Positions 36,668 to 44,323 of a stretch of 64,000 bases of DNA are shown piece after piece (positions within the stretch are counted from its first letter, which is position 1; each line of letters begins with the position of its first letter). Under the pieces are notes generated by a model, which was given only the letters and a program-made list of their open reading frames with translations, searched no databases and had not been told where the DNA came from. This DNA comes from Oryzomonas japonica (GTDB lineage: Bacteria; Desulfobacterota; Desulfuromonadia; Geobacterales; Pseudopelobacteraceae). The position numbers were made by a program, and so were the translations under genes. The stretch covers positions 124,001 to 188,000 of the forward strand of contig NZ_VZQZ01000003.1 in assembly GCF_008802365.1 (NCBI RefSeq), in the 5' to 3' direction.

Positions 36668-37750
36668 CTATTCTGTTGATAGAATCTTTGTCAAACATGC
36701 AACGAGACGTTCGTTTTCCGGGCGCGTACGCACCGCGATGCGGAAAAAACGGGGCGTAAGGCCGCTGAAACTGGCGCAGTCGCGGATAATGACCAATTCG
36801 GGCAGGAGTTTTTGCGCCAGTTCCCGGGCCGTCATCTCGCCCGTAAGCTCCACCAGCAGGAAGTTGGCGCGGGAAGGGTAGACTCTGAGCCGGGGAAAGC
36901 CGGCCAACCGGTCGGCCAGGAAGCGCCGCTCCTGGTCGATGAAGAAGAGGGTCCGTTGATTATGCTCCCGATCCCGCAGGGATGCCGTGCCGGCGGCCTG
37001 CGCCAGGGTGTTGACGTTCCACGGTACGCCGAGGGCGTCGAGACGCCCGCACAGCGGCGCATTTGTCACGGCATACCCCAGGCGCAGGCCGGGGATGCCG
37101 AAGAATTTGGTCATGGACCGCAGGATGAGGGCGTTATCGCTCGTGACGACGGCGTGTTTGGCCGACGCCTCCTCGCAGAAATCCATAAAGGCTTCATCCA
37201 GCACCAGAAAGGTGCCTGCTGCGCTGCACAGTTCACGGACCTGCTCGACGATGGGCGGCGGATAGAGCGTGCCGCTGGGGTTGCCGGGGTTGCAGAGATA
37301 GAAGGCGTCGTACCCCTCGGCAAGTTTCGCTTCCAGCCGTGCCGGGTCCAAGGAAAAACCGTCCTCTGGTGCGAGCGGGAAGTGGTGCACCTCCCACCGG
37401 TGCCGCTTCAGGGCCCGCTCGTATTCGCTGAAGCAGGGGGCGGCGAGCAGGGCGCGTTTCCCGGATAGGACGGCCGGCAGTTGGTAGATCAGTTCCGTCG
37501 AGCCGTTGGCGATAACGAAGTGGGTTGCGGGAAGCCCGTGGTAATGGGCGAGGGCCTCTTTCAACTCTTCATGGCCGGCGTCGGGGTAATGCACCAAGCT
37601 GTCAAAGGCATGGTCGACGGCCGATCTCACCAGGGGCGACGGTCCCAGCGGGTTGATGCTGGCCGAGAAATCGGCCAGTGCGGACAGCGGGACGCCCATC
37701 CGGCGCGCCGTCGCGAATATGGTGCCGCCGTGGTCATAACTGCGGGACAT
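36668..37750 (-). CDS. cobD: Threonine-phosphate decarboxylase, PLP-dependent
   Basis: 360 aa class I/II aminotransferase fold. It opens with H-G-G-x-I-F-A, typical of CobD/CobC, and has the family's S-I-N-P-L-G-P segment. The PLP Lys lies in S-M-T-K-F-F-G-I-P-G-L-R-L-G-Y. CobD makes aminopropanol phosphate for the lower-ligand arm of cobalamin; CbiB, encoded just upstream, attaches it. The two genes overlap by 17 bases. Histidinol-phosphate aminotransferase is a related alternative but does not fit the context. Confidence 0.92.
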   Translation of the reverse strand: MSRSYDHGGTIFATARRMGVPLSALADFSASINPLGPSPLVRSAVDHAFDSLVHYPDAGHEELKEALAHYHGLPATHFVIANGSTELIYQLPAVLSGKRALLAAPCFSEYERALKRHRWEVHHFPLAPEDGFSLDPARLEAKLAEGYDAFYLCNPGNPSGTLYPPPIVEQVRELCSAAGTFLVLDEAFMDFCEEASAKHAVVTSDNALILRSMTKFFGIPGLRLGYAVTNAPLCGRLDALGVPWNVNTLAQAAGTASLRDREHNQRTLFFIDQERRFLADRLAGFPRLRVYPSRANFLLVELTGEMTARELAQKLLPELVIIRDCASFSGLTPRFFRIAVRTRPENERLVACLTKILSTE

Positions 37751-38720
37751 GGAAGCCTTTCAGCGCCCAGGCAGCGGCAATGCAGGCGGCTGCCATGAGC
37801 AGGGTGGTGGCGTACATCAGCCTGATCATACTCCGGTATGCCCGGCCGTCAAGGGGGAGCAACGGGTCGCCGATGGGCTCCTTCCAGGAGGGCTGGCCGC
37901 CATAGCTGGCCGCCCCCCCCAGGCGCACCCCCAAAGCCCCGGCGGCCGCAGCCTCCGGGTGGCCGCTGTTGGGCGAAGGATGATTGCGGCGGTCGCGCAG
38001 CGTGATGCGCGCGGCGTTGCGCCATGAAAGTCCGGTCAGGGGCGAGACCATGATCATCAACAGGGCGGTCAGCCGGGCGGGGAGGTAATTCAGCAGATCG
38101 TCCATGCGGGCCGATGCCCACCCCAGCCGCAGATAACGCTCGTTTTTATAGCCCACCATGGAGTCCAGGGTGCTGACCGCCTTGAAGGCCATGCCGGCCA
38201 CCGGCCCGCCGAGGGTCAGCCAGAACAGGGGCGCCACAATGCCGTCGGCGGTGTTCTCGGCGACGGTTTCCACCACTGCCCGCCACATATCGGTATCTGA
38301 GAGATCGTGGGTATCCCGGCCGACAATAAAGGACAGGTTGCGTCGCGCCGCCTCCCGGTCTCCGGCCATCAGAGCGTCGGCAACCAGGGCCGATTCCCGG
38401 TGGAGGGAGCGGGCGGCCAGGCAGGTGTAGGAAACGTACGCCGCGCCCAGGAGGCCGGCAAGGGGAGTAAGGATTGTGAGCCCGTACAGCGCCAACCAAA
38501 CGGTTGTGGCGCTCGTGCCCACGGTGAGGAACAACAGGCCGATGCCGGCGGCCCGCTCATGGCGGGTGATCTTGCGCAGGCTTGATTCGAGGAAGGCGAT
38601 CAACCGGCCGATCAGGACCACCGGATGGGGCAACCGACGGGGGTCGCCCAGGGCCAGGTCCAACGCCAGGGCCAGGATCAGCACTGCCGGTTCAGCAGGT
38701 GTCACCGTTCCAGCCCGCAC
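37734..38720 (-). CDS. cbiB: Adenosylcobinamide-phosphate synthase CbiB
   Basis: 328 aa integral membrane protein with about four to five spans. Signature segments are D-L-A-L-G-D-P-R-R-L-P-H-P-V, A-E-N-T-A-D-G-I-V-A-P-L-F-W and N-H-P-S-P-N-S-G-H-P-E-A-A-A-A-G. It joins aminopropanol (phosphate) to cobyric acid. The GTG at 38720 overlaps the cobQ end; a GTG at 38705 overlapping the stop as GTGA is equally plausible. Confidence 0.93.
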   Translation of the reverse strand: MRAGTVTPAEPAVLILALALDLALGDPRRLPHPVVLIGRLIAFLESSLRKITRHERAAGIGLLFLTVGTSATTVWLALYGLTILTPLAGLLGAAYVSYTCLAARSLHRESALVADALMAGDREAARRNLSFIVGRDTHDLSDTDMWRAVVETVAENTADGIVAPLFWLTLGGPVAGMAFKAVSTLDSMVGYKNERYLRLGWASARMDDLLNYLPARLTALLMIMVSPLTGLSWRNAARITLRDRRNHPSPNSGHPEAAAAGALGVRLGGAASYGGQPSWKEPIGDPLLPLDGRAYRSMIRLMYATTLLMAAACIAAAWALKGFHVPQL

Positions 38721-41194
38721 ATATGCAGCAGGAGGGGGATGTCGAGATGCCGCTCAAGGTGATCGGCCAGCCGGTCGAAGGGATCGCCGCGATCCGGTTC
38801 GTGGGCGTCATGCCGTACGGGGAGTCCCTTGTCGCTGCGGATACGGTTGAGATAGGCCTTCCGGAAACGGGCGTTGTCGAAGATGCCATGCAGGTAGGTG
38901 CCGAAGATTCTGGCATCGGGGGAAACCGCGCCGTCCGGGACGGCAACCTGGGCGGCTCCGCGTCGGGAGATGCGGGCAAAGGGGCGCCCCGGGCCGACGG
39001 GGGTGGTGATGCCCATGTGGATCTCATAGCCGGCCAACTCCTCCTCGCAGCCGGGGGCCAGTGCCTGACCGGCGTCGTCGAGGCGGGCCGCCGCCTGATG
39101 GGTGCTCTTTTTCGGCAGGAGTTCCGTCTCCACCGGGAGCAGGCCGAGCCCGGCCAGTTCCCGAACGTCCGATTCCACGCCGTCGGGGTCCGACACCCGT
39201 TGGCCGAGCATCTGGTAGCCGCCGCAGATGCCGACGATCTGCCCCGTGAAGTCCTCGATCGCCTCGAAGAAGCCGCGCTCCTTCAGGTAGTTGAGGTCGG
39301 GGATGGTGGTCTTGCTGCCCGGGAGGATGAGGACATCGAGCCCTGCCATCTGCTGCGGCGATTCCAGATAGGTGAGGGTACAGTCCGGCTCGTAGCTGAA
39401 GGCGTCGAAATCGGTGAAGTTGGAGATGCGCGGCAGCCTGACGACCCCTATGCGGATGGTGTTCGGGTCGGGGGCACCGCCGGTCGGATGTGAGGGGCGG
39501 CTGAGGGCCATGCTGTCTTCGGCCGGCAGATTGAGGTCCGCAAGCCAGGGGAGGACGCCGATGACCGGGATGCCGGTCCGCTCCGTGATGAAGTCGAGCC
39601 CTGGCCGCAGGATGGCGGCGTCGCCGCGGAATCTGTTGATGATGATCCCGCGGATCATCGCCTTCTCATGGGGCTCCAGCAGGTCGATGGTGCCGACGAT
39701 CTGGGCGAAGACGCCGCCGCGGTCGATGTCGGCCACCAGTATGACCGGGCAGCGTGCCATGGCGGCAACCCGGAGATTGGCGATGTCGTTGTGCTTGAGG
39801 TTGATCTCGGCAATGCTTCCGGCACCCTCGATGGCGACGAAGTCGTAGCCGCCTTTCAGGCGTTCGAAACTCTCCGCGACCCTTGCAAAGGCCTGGGGCT
39901 TGTACGCATCGTACTGTGCCACATTCATGGAGCCGACCGGCCTGCCCTGGACGATGACCTGGCTGCCGGTGTCGGAATTGGGTTTCAGCAGCACCGGGTT
40001 CATGTCGGTATGGGCATCGATGCGGCAGGCCTGGGCCTGCACGGCCTGGGCCCGGCCGATCTCGCCCCCGTCGGGGGTGACGGCGGAATTGAGGGACATG
40101 TTCTGGGATTTGAAGGGAGCGGTGCGGATGCCGCACCTGACCAGCAGACGGCAGAAGCCGGCCGTGACGACCGATTTGCCCACGTCCGATGCGGTGCCGC
40201 AGAACATGAGGGCACCCGGCCGGGATACCGCCGGCGTATCCGTTTCCGCCTGAATCCGTGACGCCTCCATGCCTCCTGGCCGGAAGGCCTCTGCCTTTGC
40301 ATGTAGAGAGGTGATCGACCGTCCGACTGAGGACCGGCATGGCGCTTGGTCCGCTGCGGCACGTGCGGCGTGCGGGCCCCGGCTCTCCCGGCCACTGCGG
40401 CATTCCGGCATCACGGATTCAGGTTCCGAACTGGGGGCGGCGCCGTACTTGCCGGCATACCCCCGTGGAGTGACCATGCGTCCGTGGCTGTCCACAAAAC
40501 TGCTGCTGTTGCCGATGACCACGATGGTGGACATGTCGATCCGGTGCTCCAGCAATGCTCCCAGGGTGGTGACGGTGCTCTGCTCGTCCGGGCGGCAGGC
40601 GTTGCGCACGATGCCCGCCGGGGTCTCGGCCGGACGGGAGGCCAGGATGATGCGGCGGGCCTCCTCGATCTGGGTGACCCGTTTTGTGCTGCGGGGGTTG
40701 AAGATCACGATGACGAAATCGGCCCGGGCGGCCGCCGTAAGCCGTGTCATGATCAGGTCCCAGGGGGTGAGCAGGTCGGAGAGGGAGATGACGGCAAAGT
40801 CGTGCATCAGCGGTGCGCCCAGCACGGAGGCCGCCGCCTGGATGGCCGAAATACCCGGTATGACCCGGACATCCGGCTGGGGCAGGCCGCTTTCGGCCTC
40901 GTTTTCCAATAACTCCAGCACCAGGCCGGCCATGCCGTAGATGCCGGCGTCGCCCCCGGAGACCAGGGCGACCGCTTCGCCGGCGCGCGCCCTGACGATG
41001 GCCTCGCGGCAGCGCTCGATCTCGCGCATCATGCCGGTTGCCACCGTCGTTTTTCCGGCGATGAGGGGGCTGATCTGCTCCAGATAACTGTCGTAACCGA
41101 TAATGGTTGTGGATTCGGCGAGGGCTTGCCGGGCGGCATCGGTCAGGTGGACGATGTCGCCGGGGCCGGTGCCGATGATATACAGGGGTGGCAT
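38702..41194 (-). CDS. cobJ-cobQ: Precorrin-3B C17-methyltransferase fused to cobyric acid synthase
   Basis: 830 aa in one frame. Residues 1-250 are CobJ/CbiH (start P-L-Y-I-I-G-T-G-P-G, then V-S-G-G-D-A-G-I-Y-G-M and N-P-R-S). Residues 325-830 are CobQ/CbiP: the dethiobiotin-synthetase-like P-loop G-T-A-S-D-V-G-K-S and the glutaminase triad Cys in I-C-G-G-Y-Q-M-L-G. The join, residues about 258-316, is encoded by a palindromic repeat (40249-40423) and is rich in Arg, Ala and Ser. The two enzymes act at different points of cobalamin synthesis and are normally separate. Whether one long protein is made, or CobQ also starts internally (an ATG near 40271 has a Shine-Dalgarno-like AGGAGG very close by), cannot be told. 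Confidence 0.88.
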   Translation of the reverse strand: MPPLYIIGTGPGDIVHLTDAARQALAESTTIIGYDSYLEQISPLIAGKTTVATGMMREIERCREAIVRARAGEAVALVSGGDAGIYGMAGLVLELLENEAESGLPQPDVRVIPGISAIQAAASVLGAPLMHDFAVISLSDLLTPWDLIMTRLTAAARADFVIVIFNPRSTKRVTQIEEARRIILASRPAETPAGIVRNACRPDEQSTVTTLGALLEHRIDMSTIVVIGNSSSFVDSHGRMVTPRGYAGKYGAAPSSEPESVMPECRSGRESRGPHAARAAADQAPCRSSVGRSITSLHAKAEAFRPGGMEASRIQAETDTPAVSRPGALMFCGTASDVGKSVVTAGFCRLLVRCGIRTAPFKSQNMSLNSAVTPDGGEIGRAQAVQAQACRIDAHTDMNPVLLKPNSDTGSQVIVQGRPVGSMNVAQYDAYKPQAFARVAESFERLKGGYDFVAIEGAGSIAEINLKHNDIANLRVAAMARCPVILVADIDRGGVFAQIVGTIDLLEPHEKAMIRGIIINRFRGDAAILRPGLDFITERTGIPVIGVLPWLADLNLPAEDSMALSRPSHPTGGAPDPNTIRIGVVRLPRISNFTDFDAFSYEPDCTLTYLESPQQMAGLDVLILPGSKTTIPDLNYLKERGFFEAIEDFTGQIVGICGGYQMLGQRVSDPDGVESDVRELAGLGLLPVETELLPKKSTHQAAARLDDAGQALAPGCEEELAGYEIHMGITTPVGPGRPFARISRRGAAQVAVPDGAVSPDARIFGTYLHGIFDNARFRKAYLNRIRSDKGLPVRHDAHEPDRGDPFDRLADHLERHLDIPLLLHMCGLER
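40249..40423. repeat. Palindromic element, family 4, copy B (inside coding sequence)
   Basis: 175 bases bounded by 13-base inverted repeats CCTGAATCCGTGA (40249) and TCACGGATTCAGG (40411). It is homologous over several blocks to the intergenic copy at 36058-36222, in the same orientation. It is read through in frame by the cobJ-cobQ ORF with no stop codon, whereas the same frame of copy A has a stop. Confidence 0.88.
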
Positions 41195-41270
41195 GAAATC
41201 ACCTGTTCATGGTCGGGATGGGTGCCACACGATATGTGGTGCGGTAAAGATGTTAGACATTATGCGAGGG

Positions 41271-42080
41271 TCAGGCGCTGTACGATGCGTAGAGCTGTTT
41301 TACCCGTACCAGATAATTTTGTGTTTCGCGGGGCATGCGATCCGGCCTCCTGTCCACGTTGCCCGGTCCCCAGTTATAGGCGGCCAGGGCCGAGTCCACG
41401 TTGCCGTCATAGCGGTCGAGCAGGTCGCGCAGGAAGCGCGTCCCGGCCATGACGTTCTGCTCGGGGTCAAAGGAGTCGTTGACACCGAGGGAACGGGCGG
41501 TTCCGGGCATGAGTTGCATCAGGCCCCTGGCCCCTGCGGAGGAAACGGCCGTGGGGTTGAAGTTGCTTTCGGCTTTGATGACGGCCTTGATGAGCCCTGT
41601 CTCGACCCCGTAACGGCGGGAGGCCTTGGCAATGATCGGCTCCAGCCATTCTTTGTCGCTGCCCAGCGGTGTCGAAGACGCGGACGGGTACACCGCAGCA
41701 GGTTGTGTCGAAGGGGATTCCCCCCCACTGTAGGCTGTCTGGCTCGGGGGTGCCTGCGCGGCGGCGTCGGCATAGGCCTTAATGAGGGGCTGGAGCAGGG
41801 ACGGCTGCTGTCCGAGCGTCTGGGCCGGCGAGGCGTCGGACGCGCCGTCTCCCGCCAAGCTCAGGGTGGTCTGGAGCATCTGCAGGCTGAGAGCTTCGGC
41901 AAGGTTTTGGGCGCTGGCCTGCTGCGTCTGTTCCGTCGTCGAGCTCTCCATGGCACGGTCGAGCCGTTCGGCGAAGACGCCATCGGTCCGTCCTGCGGCG
42001 TCCTGGCGCTCGCTCTTGCGCGACTCCAGCGCCAGAACCGATTTGAGAAGCGACAGATTGCCGCTGATATCTATGGTCAT
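41271..42080 (-). CDS. Lytic transglycosylase (SLT domain)
   Basis: 269 aa. The C-terminal domain (about 145-265) has catalytic Glu171 in K-A-E-S-N-F-N-P, then G-L-M-Q-L-M-P-G-T-A and A-Y-N-W-G-P-G-N-V, typical of SLT-type goose-lysozyme-like enzymes that cleave peptidoglycan. The N-terminal 140 residues are low in complexity (Gln, Ala, Ser, Pro) and there is no signal peptide. Export could therefore use a specialised secretion route, as for flagellar FlgJ-like enzymes (inference). Its start overlaps the end of the sigma-54 activator gene by four bases. Confidence 0.87.
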   Translation of the reverse strand: MTIDISGNLSLLKSVLALESRKSERQDAAGRTDGVFAERLDRAMESSTTEQTQQASAQNLAEALSLQMLQTTLSLAGDGASDASPAQTLGQQPSLLQPLIKAYADAAAQAPPSQTAYSGGESPSTQPAAVYPSASSTPLGSDKEWLEPIIAKASRRYGVETGLIKAVIKAESNFNPTAVSSAGARGLMQLMPGTARSLGVNDSFDPEQNVMAGTRFLRDLLDRYDGNVDSALAAYNWGPGNVDRRPDRMPRETQNYLVRVKQLYASYSA

Positions 42081-43474
42081 TGCGTCTCGGACTCCTTGCC
42101 GTAGGCCAGGTTCTTTTTCTTCAGCTTCTCGATCAGGGTCGTGCGTTTCAGGTTCAGTAGCATGGCCGCTTCCTTCTTGTTGCCCCTGGTCCGCTCCAGA
42201 GCCTGGAGGATCAGCCGGTTTTCGAACTCGTCAAGGACCGAGTTGAGGCAGATGCCGCTTTCCGGGAATTCGTTCCCGACCGGGACTGCCGGGGCCTGCA
42301 CCTGAACCGTCCGGGAAAGGTATTTCTCCGGGAGATCGTCAGGGGTAATGAGGCCGCTATCCTTGAGAATCACCAGGCGTTCCACCAGATTCTCCAACTC
42401 CCGGACGTTCCCCGGCCAGTCGTAGGCGCAGAGGATTCCGAGGGTTTCGCTGGAAAAGCCCGTTACCGCATGCCGCTTTTCGCCATTGAAACGGTCCAGA
42501 AAGAAGTCTATCAGCAGCGGTATGTCCTCGCGCCGATCCCGCAGGGGGGGGATGGTGATGGGAATGACCGACAGCCGGTAAAAGAGGTCTTCGCGGAAGT
42601 CCTGGGACTCCACCAGATCCTCCAGTTTCTTGTTGCTCGCCGCAATGATGCGGACATCCACCTTCTGCGACTTCGTCGATCCGACCGGTTCGAATTCCTT
42701 GCTCTGCAGGACCCGCAGAAGCTTGACCTGCAGATTGGCCTTCATGTCGCCGATTTCATCCAGGAACAGGGTCCCCTTGTCCGCCATCTCGAAACGCCCC
42801 GCACGATTGGCATACGCGCCGGTGAACGACCCCTTGATATGGCCGAACAACTCGCTTTCGATCAGGTCCTCGGGGATGGCTGCGCAGTTGATCGGGACAA
42901 AATTTTTGTCGCTCCGGGAGCTCAACTGGTGTATGGCACGAGCTGCAAGTTCCTTGCCAGTGCCCGATTCTCCCTGGATTAACACCGTGGCGTTTGAGGC
43001 GGCGATCTTTTCGATCAACTCGAAGAGGGCGGCCATCCGGCTGCTTTTTCCGATGATGGAGGAACAGAGCGTGCGAGGGGCGCGTGGTGCAGTCCAGGCA
43101 TGGGGCGTTTTCATAGTCTGGAACTCCCTGGCGCGCATGACCAGACTTTCCAGCTCGTCCAGATTGAGCGGCTTGGACAGGAGAAAAACATTGTCTTCGT
43201 TTGCCGAGTTGATATGGGCATTGCTTCTGTAGCCGATCAGGACAAGGAGCGGGTTTATCTTCTTGGCCTCTTCGATGAAATTTGGGGCGATATCGGCCAG
43301 CAGCTTCAAGTCTGCGATCACGATGCCGATATGTTTTTCATGTATGGTGTCAAAAATATTGGATGCCTGGGTGGCGTGGGCGATGTCGTACCCCTGGTAT
43401 TTCAAAAAGGCCGATATGAGATCGCGGGTTTTGCGATCGTCCTCGACTATGAAAATGGTGCCCGGCGTATCCAT
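42077..43474 (-). CDS. Sigma-54-dependent response regulator with degenerate receiver
   Basis: 465 aa. The receiver (residues 5-120) keeps the acidic pair (V-E-D-D), Asp55 and the Lys of L-S-K-P. However, the region after Asp55 reads D-L-K-L-L-A-D instead of the usual D-x-x-M-P-x-x-x-G, and the conserved Thr/Ser is replaced. The AAA+ domain has G-E-S-G-T-G-K-E-L and G-S-F-T-G-A for sigma-54 contact. The C-terminus is a Fis-type helix-turn-helix (N-K-K-E-A-A-M-L-L-N-L-K-R-T-T-L). It sits upstream of the lytic transglycosylase gene and divergent from the chemotaxis genes; FleQ-like control of motility is one possibility. Confidence 0.9.
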   Translation of the reverse strand: MDTPGTIFIVEDDRKTRDLISAFLKYQGYDIAHATQASNIFDTIHEKHIGIVIADLKLLADIAPNFIEEAKKINPLLVLIGYRSNAHINSANEDNVFLLSKPLNLDELESLVMRAREFQTMKTPHAWTAPRAPRTLCSSIIGKSSRMAALFELIEKIAASNATVLIQGESGTGKELAARAIHQLSSRSDKNFVPINCAAIPEDLIESELFGHIKGSFTGAYANRAGRFEMADKGTLFLDEIGDMKANLQVKLLRVLQSKEFEPVGSTKSQKVDVRIIAASNKKLEDLVESQDFREDLFYRLSVIPITIPPLRDRREDIPLLIDFFLDRFNGEKRHAVTGFSSETLGILCAYDWPGNVRELENLVERLVILKDSGLITPDDLPEKYLSRTVQVQAPAVPVGNEFPESGICLNSVLDEFENRLILQALERTRGNKKEAAMLLNLKRTTLIEKLKKKNLAYGKESETQ

Positions 43475-43561
43475 GACGTATTATCCAGTACTGGCAGAGG
43501 TGTGCGGTGATGTGCCCACGATGCTTCGAAAGGCATTAAGGGAGAATAATAGGGCGCATTG

Positions 43562-43590
43562 ACACTAAAGTCAAGAAAATGACTTTGTGT
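43562..43590. promoter_or_regulatory. Inverted repeat, possible operator
   Basis: ACACTAAAGTCA and TGACTTTGTGT are complementary apart from one base and lie about 90 bases before the sigma-54 activator start and about 70 bases before the cheW minus-35 box. It could be an operator or an RNA hairpin; no regulator is assigned. Confidence 0.4.
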
Positions 43591-43658
43591 TTTTCTTGCG
43601 ATTGGCAGGGCAGCCGATCTGTTTGGTGCTGCCGTCCCGAATTTAAATTTTATCGTAC

Positions 43659-43687
43659 TTGATAAATGGCGGTCTGCATGATAAATA
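43659..43687 (+). promoter_or_regulatory. Candidate che operon promoter
   Basis: TTGATA and TAAATA are separated by 17 bases, about 107 bases before the cheW ATG. No sigma-28 type box (TAAA...GCCGATAA) was found nearby. Confidence 0.5.
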
Positions 43688-43794
43688 TTAGCCATAATTT
43701 AGTATTCTAATTTATGCGGGGGCTGCCGTCCAGGCAAACTTCCATAACTATTTTGATCATTTCGAGTATGCTTATCCACATGGAGGAGGGAGTA

Positions 43795-44289
43795 ATGAAC
43801 GATGCGCTCGTGCCGGTGAAATCTGATGAATCTCGCGATAAATTGATACAGTTGGTAAGCTTTAATCTTGACCAGGAGGAATATGGGGTCGATGTCCTCA
43901 AGGTCAGGGAAATTATCCGGATGCCGAACGTGACGCGCGTTCCCAATACTCCCCATTATGTCGACGGTGTCATCAACCTGCGCGGCAAGGTGATCCCCAT
44001 CATCTCCATGCGCAAAAAATTCGGCCTAATGGAAGTGGACAACGACAAGCAGACCCGCATTATGGTCATGGATGTGGAAGGAGAGCTGATGGGCTTCATC
44101 GTCGATGCCGTTTCGGAAGTCATCCGTATTTCCGGCAGCGAGATCCAGCCTTCGCCCGCGGTAGTCGCCAGCGGCATTGACCAGGAGTGCATTGCTGGTG
44201 TAATAAATCAGGCTGAGCGTCTGCTGGTTCTGCTCGACTTGGAGAAGATGTTCTCCGGCGACGAGCGGCGGCTTTTTGCATCAATGTAG
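43795..44289 (+). CDS. cheW: Chemotaxis coupling protein CheW
   Basis: 164 aa from ATG 43795, which has GGAGGAGGG just upstream; longer in-frame starts are rejected. CheW motifs are V-S-F-N-L-D-Q-E-E-Y-G-V-D-V, P-N-V-T-R-V-P-N-T-P and G-V-I-N-L-R-G-K-V-I-P-I. It couples receptors to CheA. It is first in the cheW-cheA-cheR-HDOD-cheB cluster. Confidence 0.95.
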   Translation: MNDALVPVKSDESRDKLIQLVSFNLDQEEYGVDVLKVREIIRMPNVTRVPNTPHYVDGVINLRGKVIPIISMRKKFGLMEVDNDKQTRIMVMDVEGELMGFIVDAVSEVIRISGSEIQPSPAVVASGIDQECIAGVINQAERLLVLLDLEKMFSGDERRLFASM

Positions 44290-44323
44290 TTTGTAGGGTC
44301 CAGTTTTTTTCAAGGAGACGTTA

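Larger units (their letters stand above)
43475..43794. other. 320-base divergent regulatory region
   Basis: This AT-rich region separates the sigma-54 activator (minus) from cheW (plus). It holds a near-perfect inverted repeat at 43562-43590 (AAAGTCA and TGACTTT cores, six-base loop) and a good sigma-70 promoter for cheW. No ORF was recognised. Confidence 0.5.

Noticed and set aside
43475-43794. Sigma-28 (flagellar) promoter before cheW
   Set aside because: TAAAG occurs but the GCCGATAA partner box is not at the right distance; a sigma-70 pair fits better.
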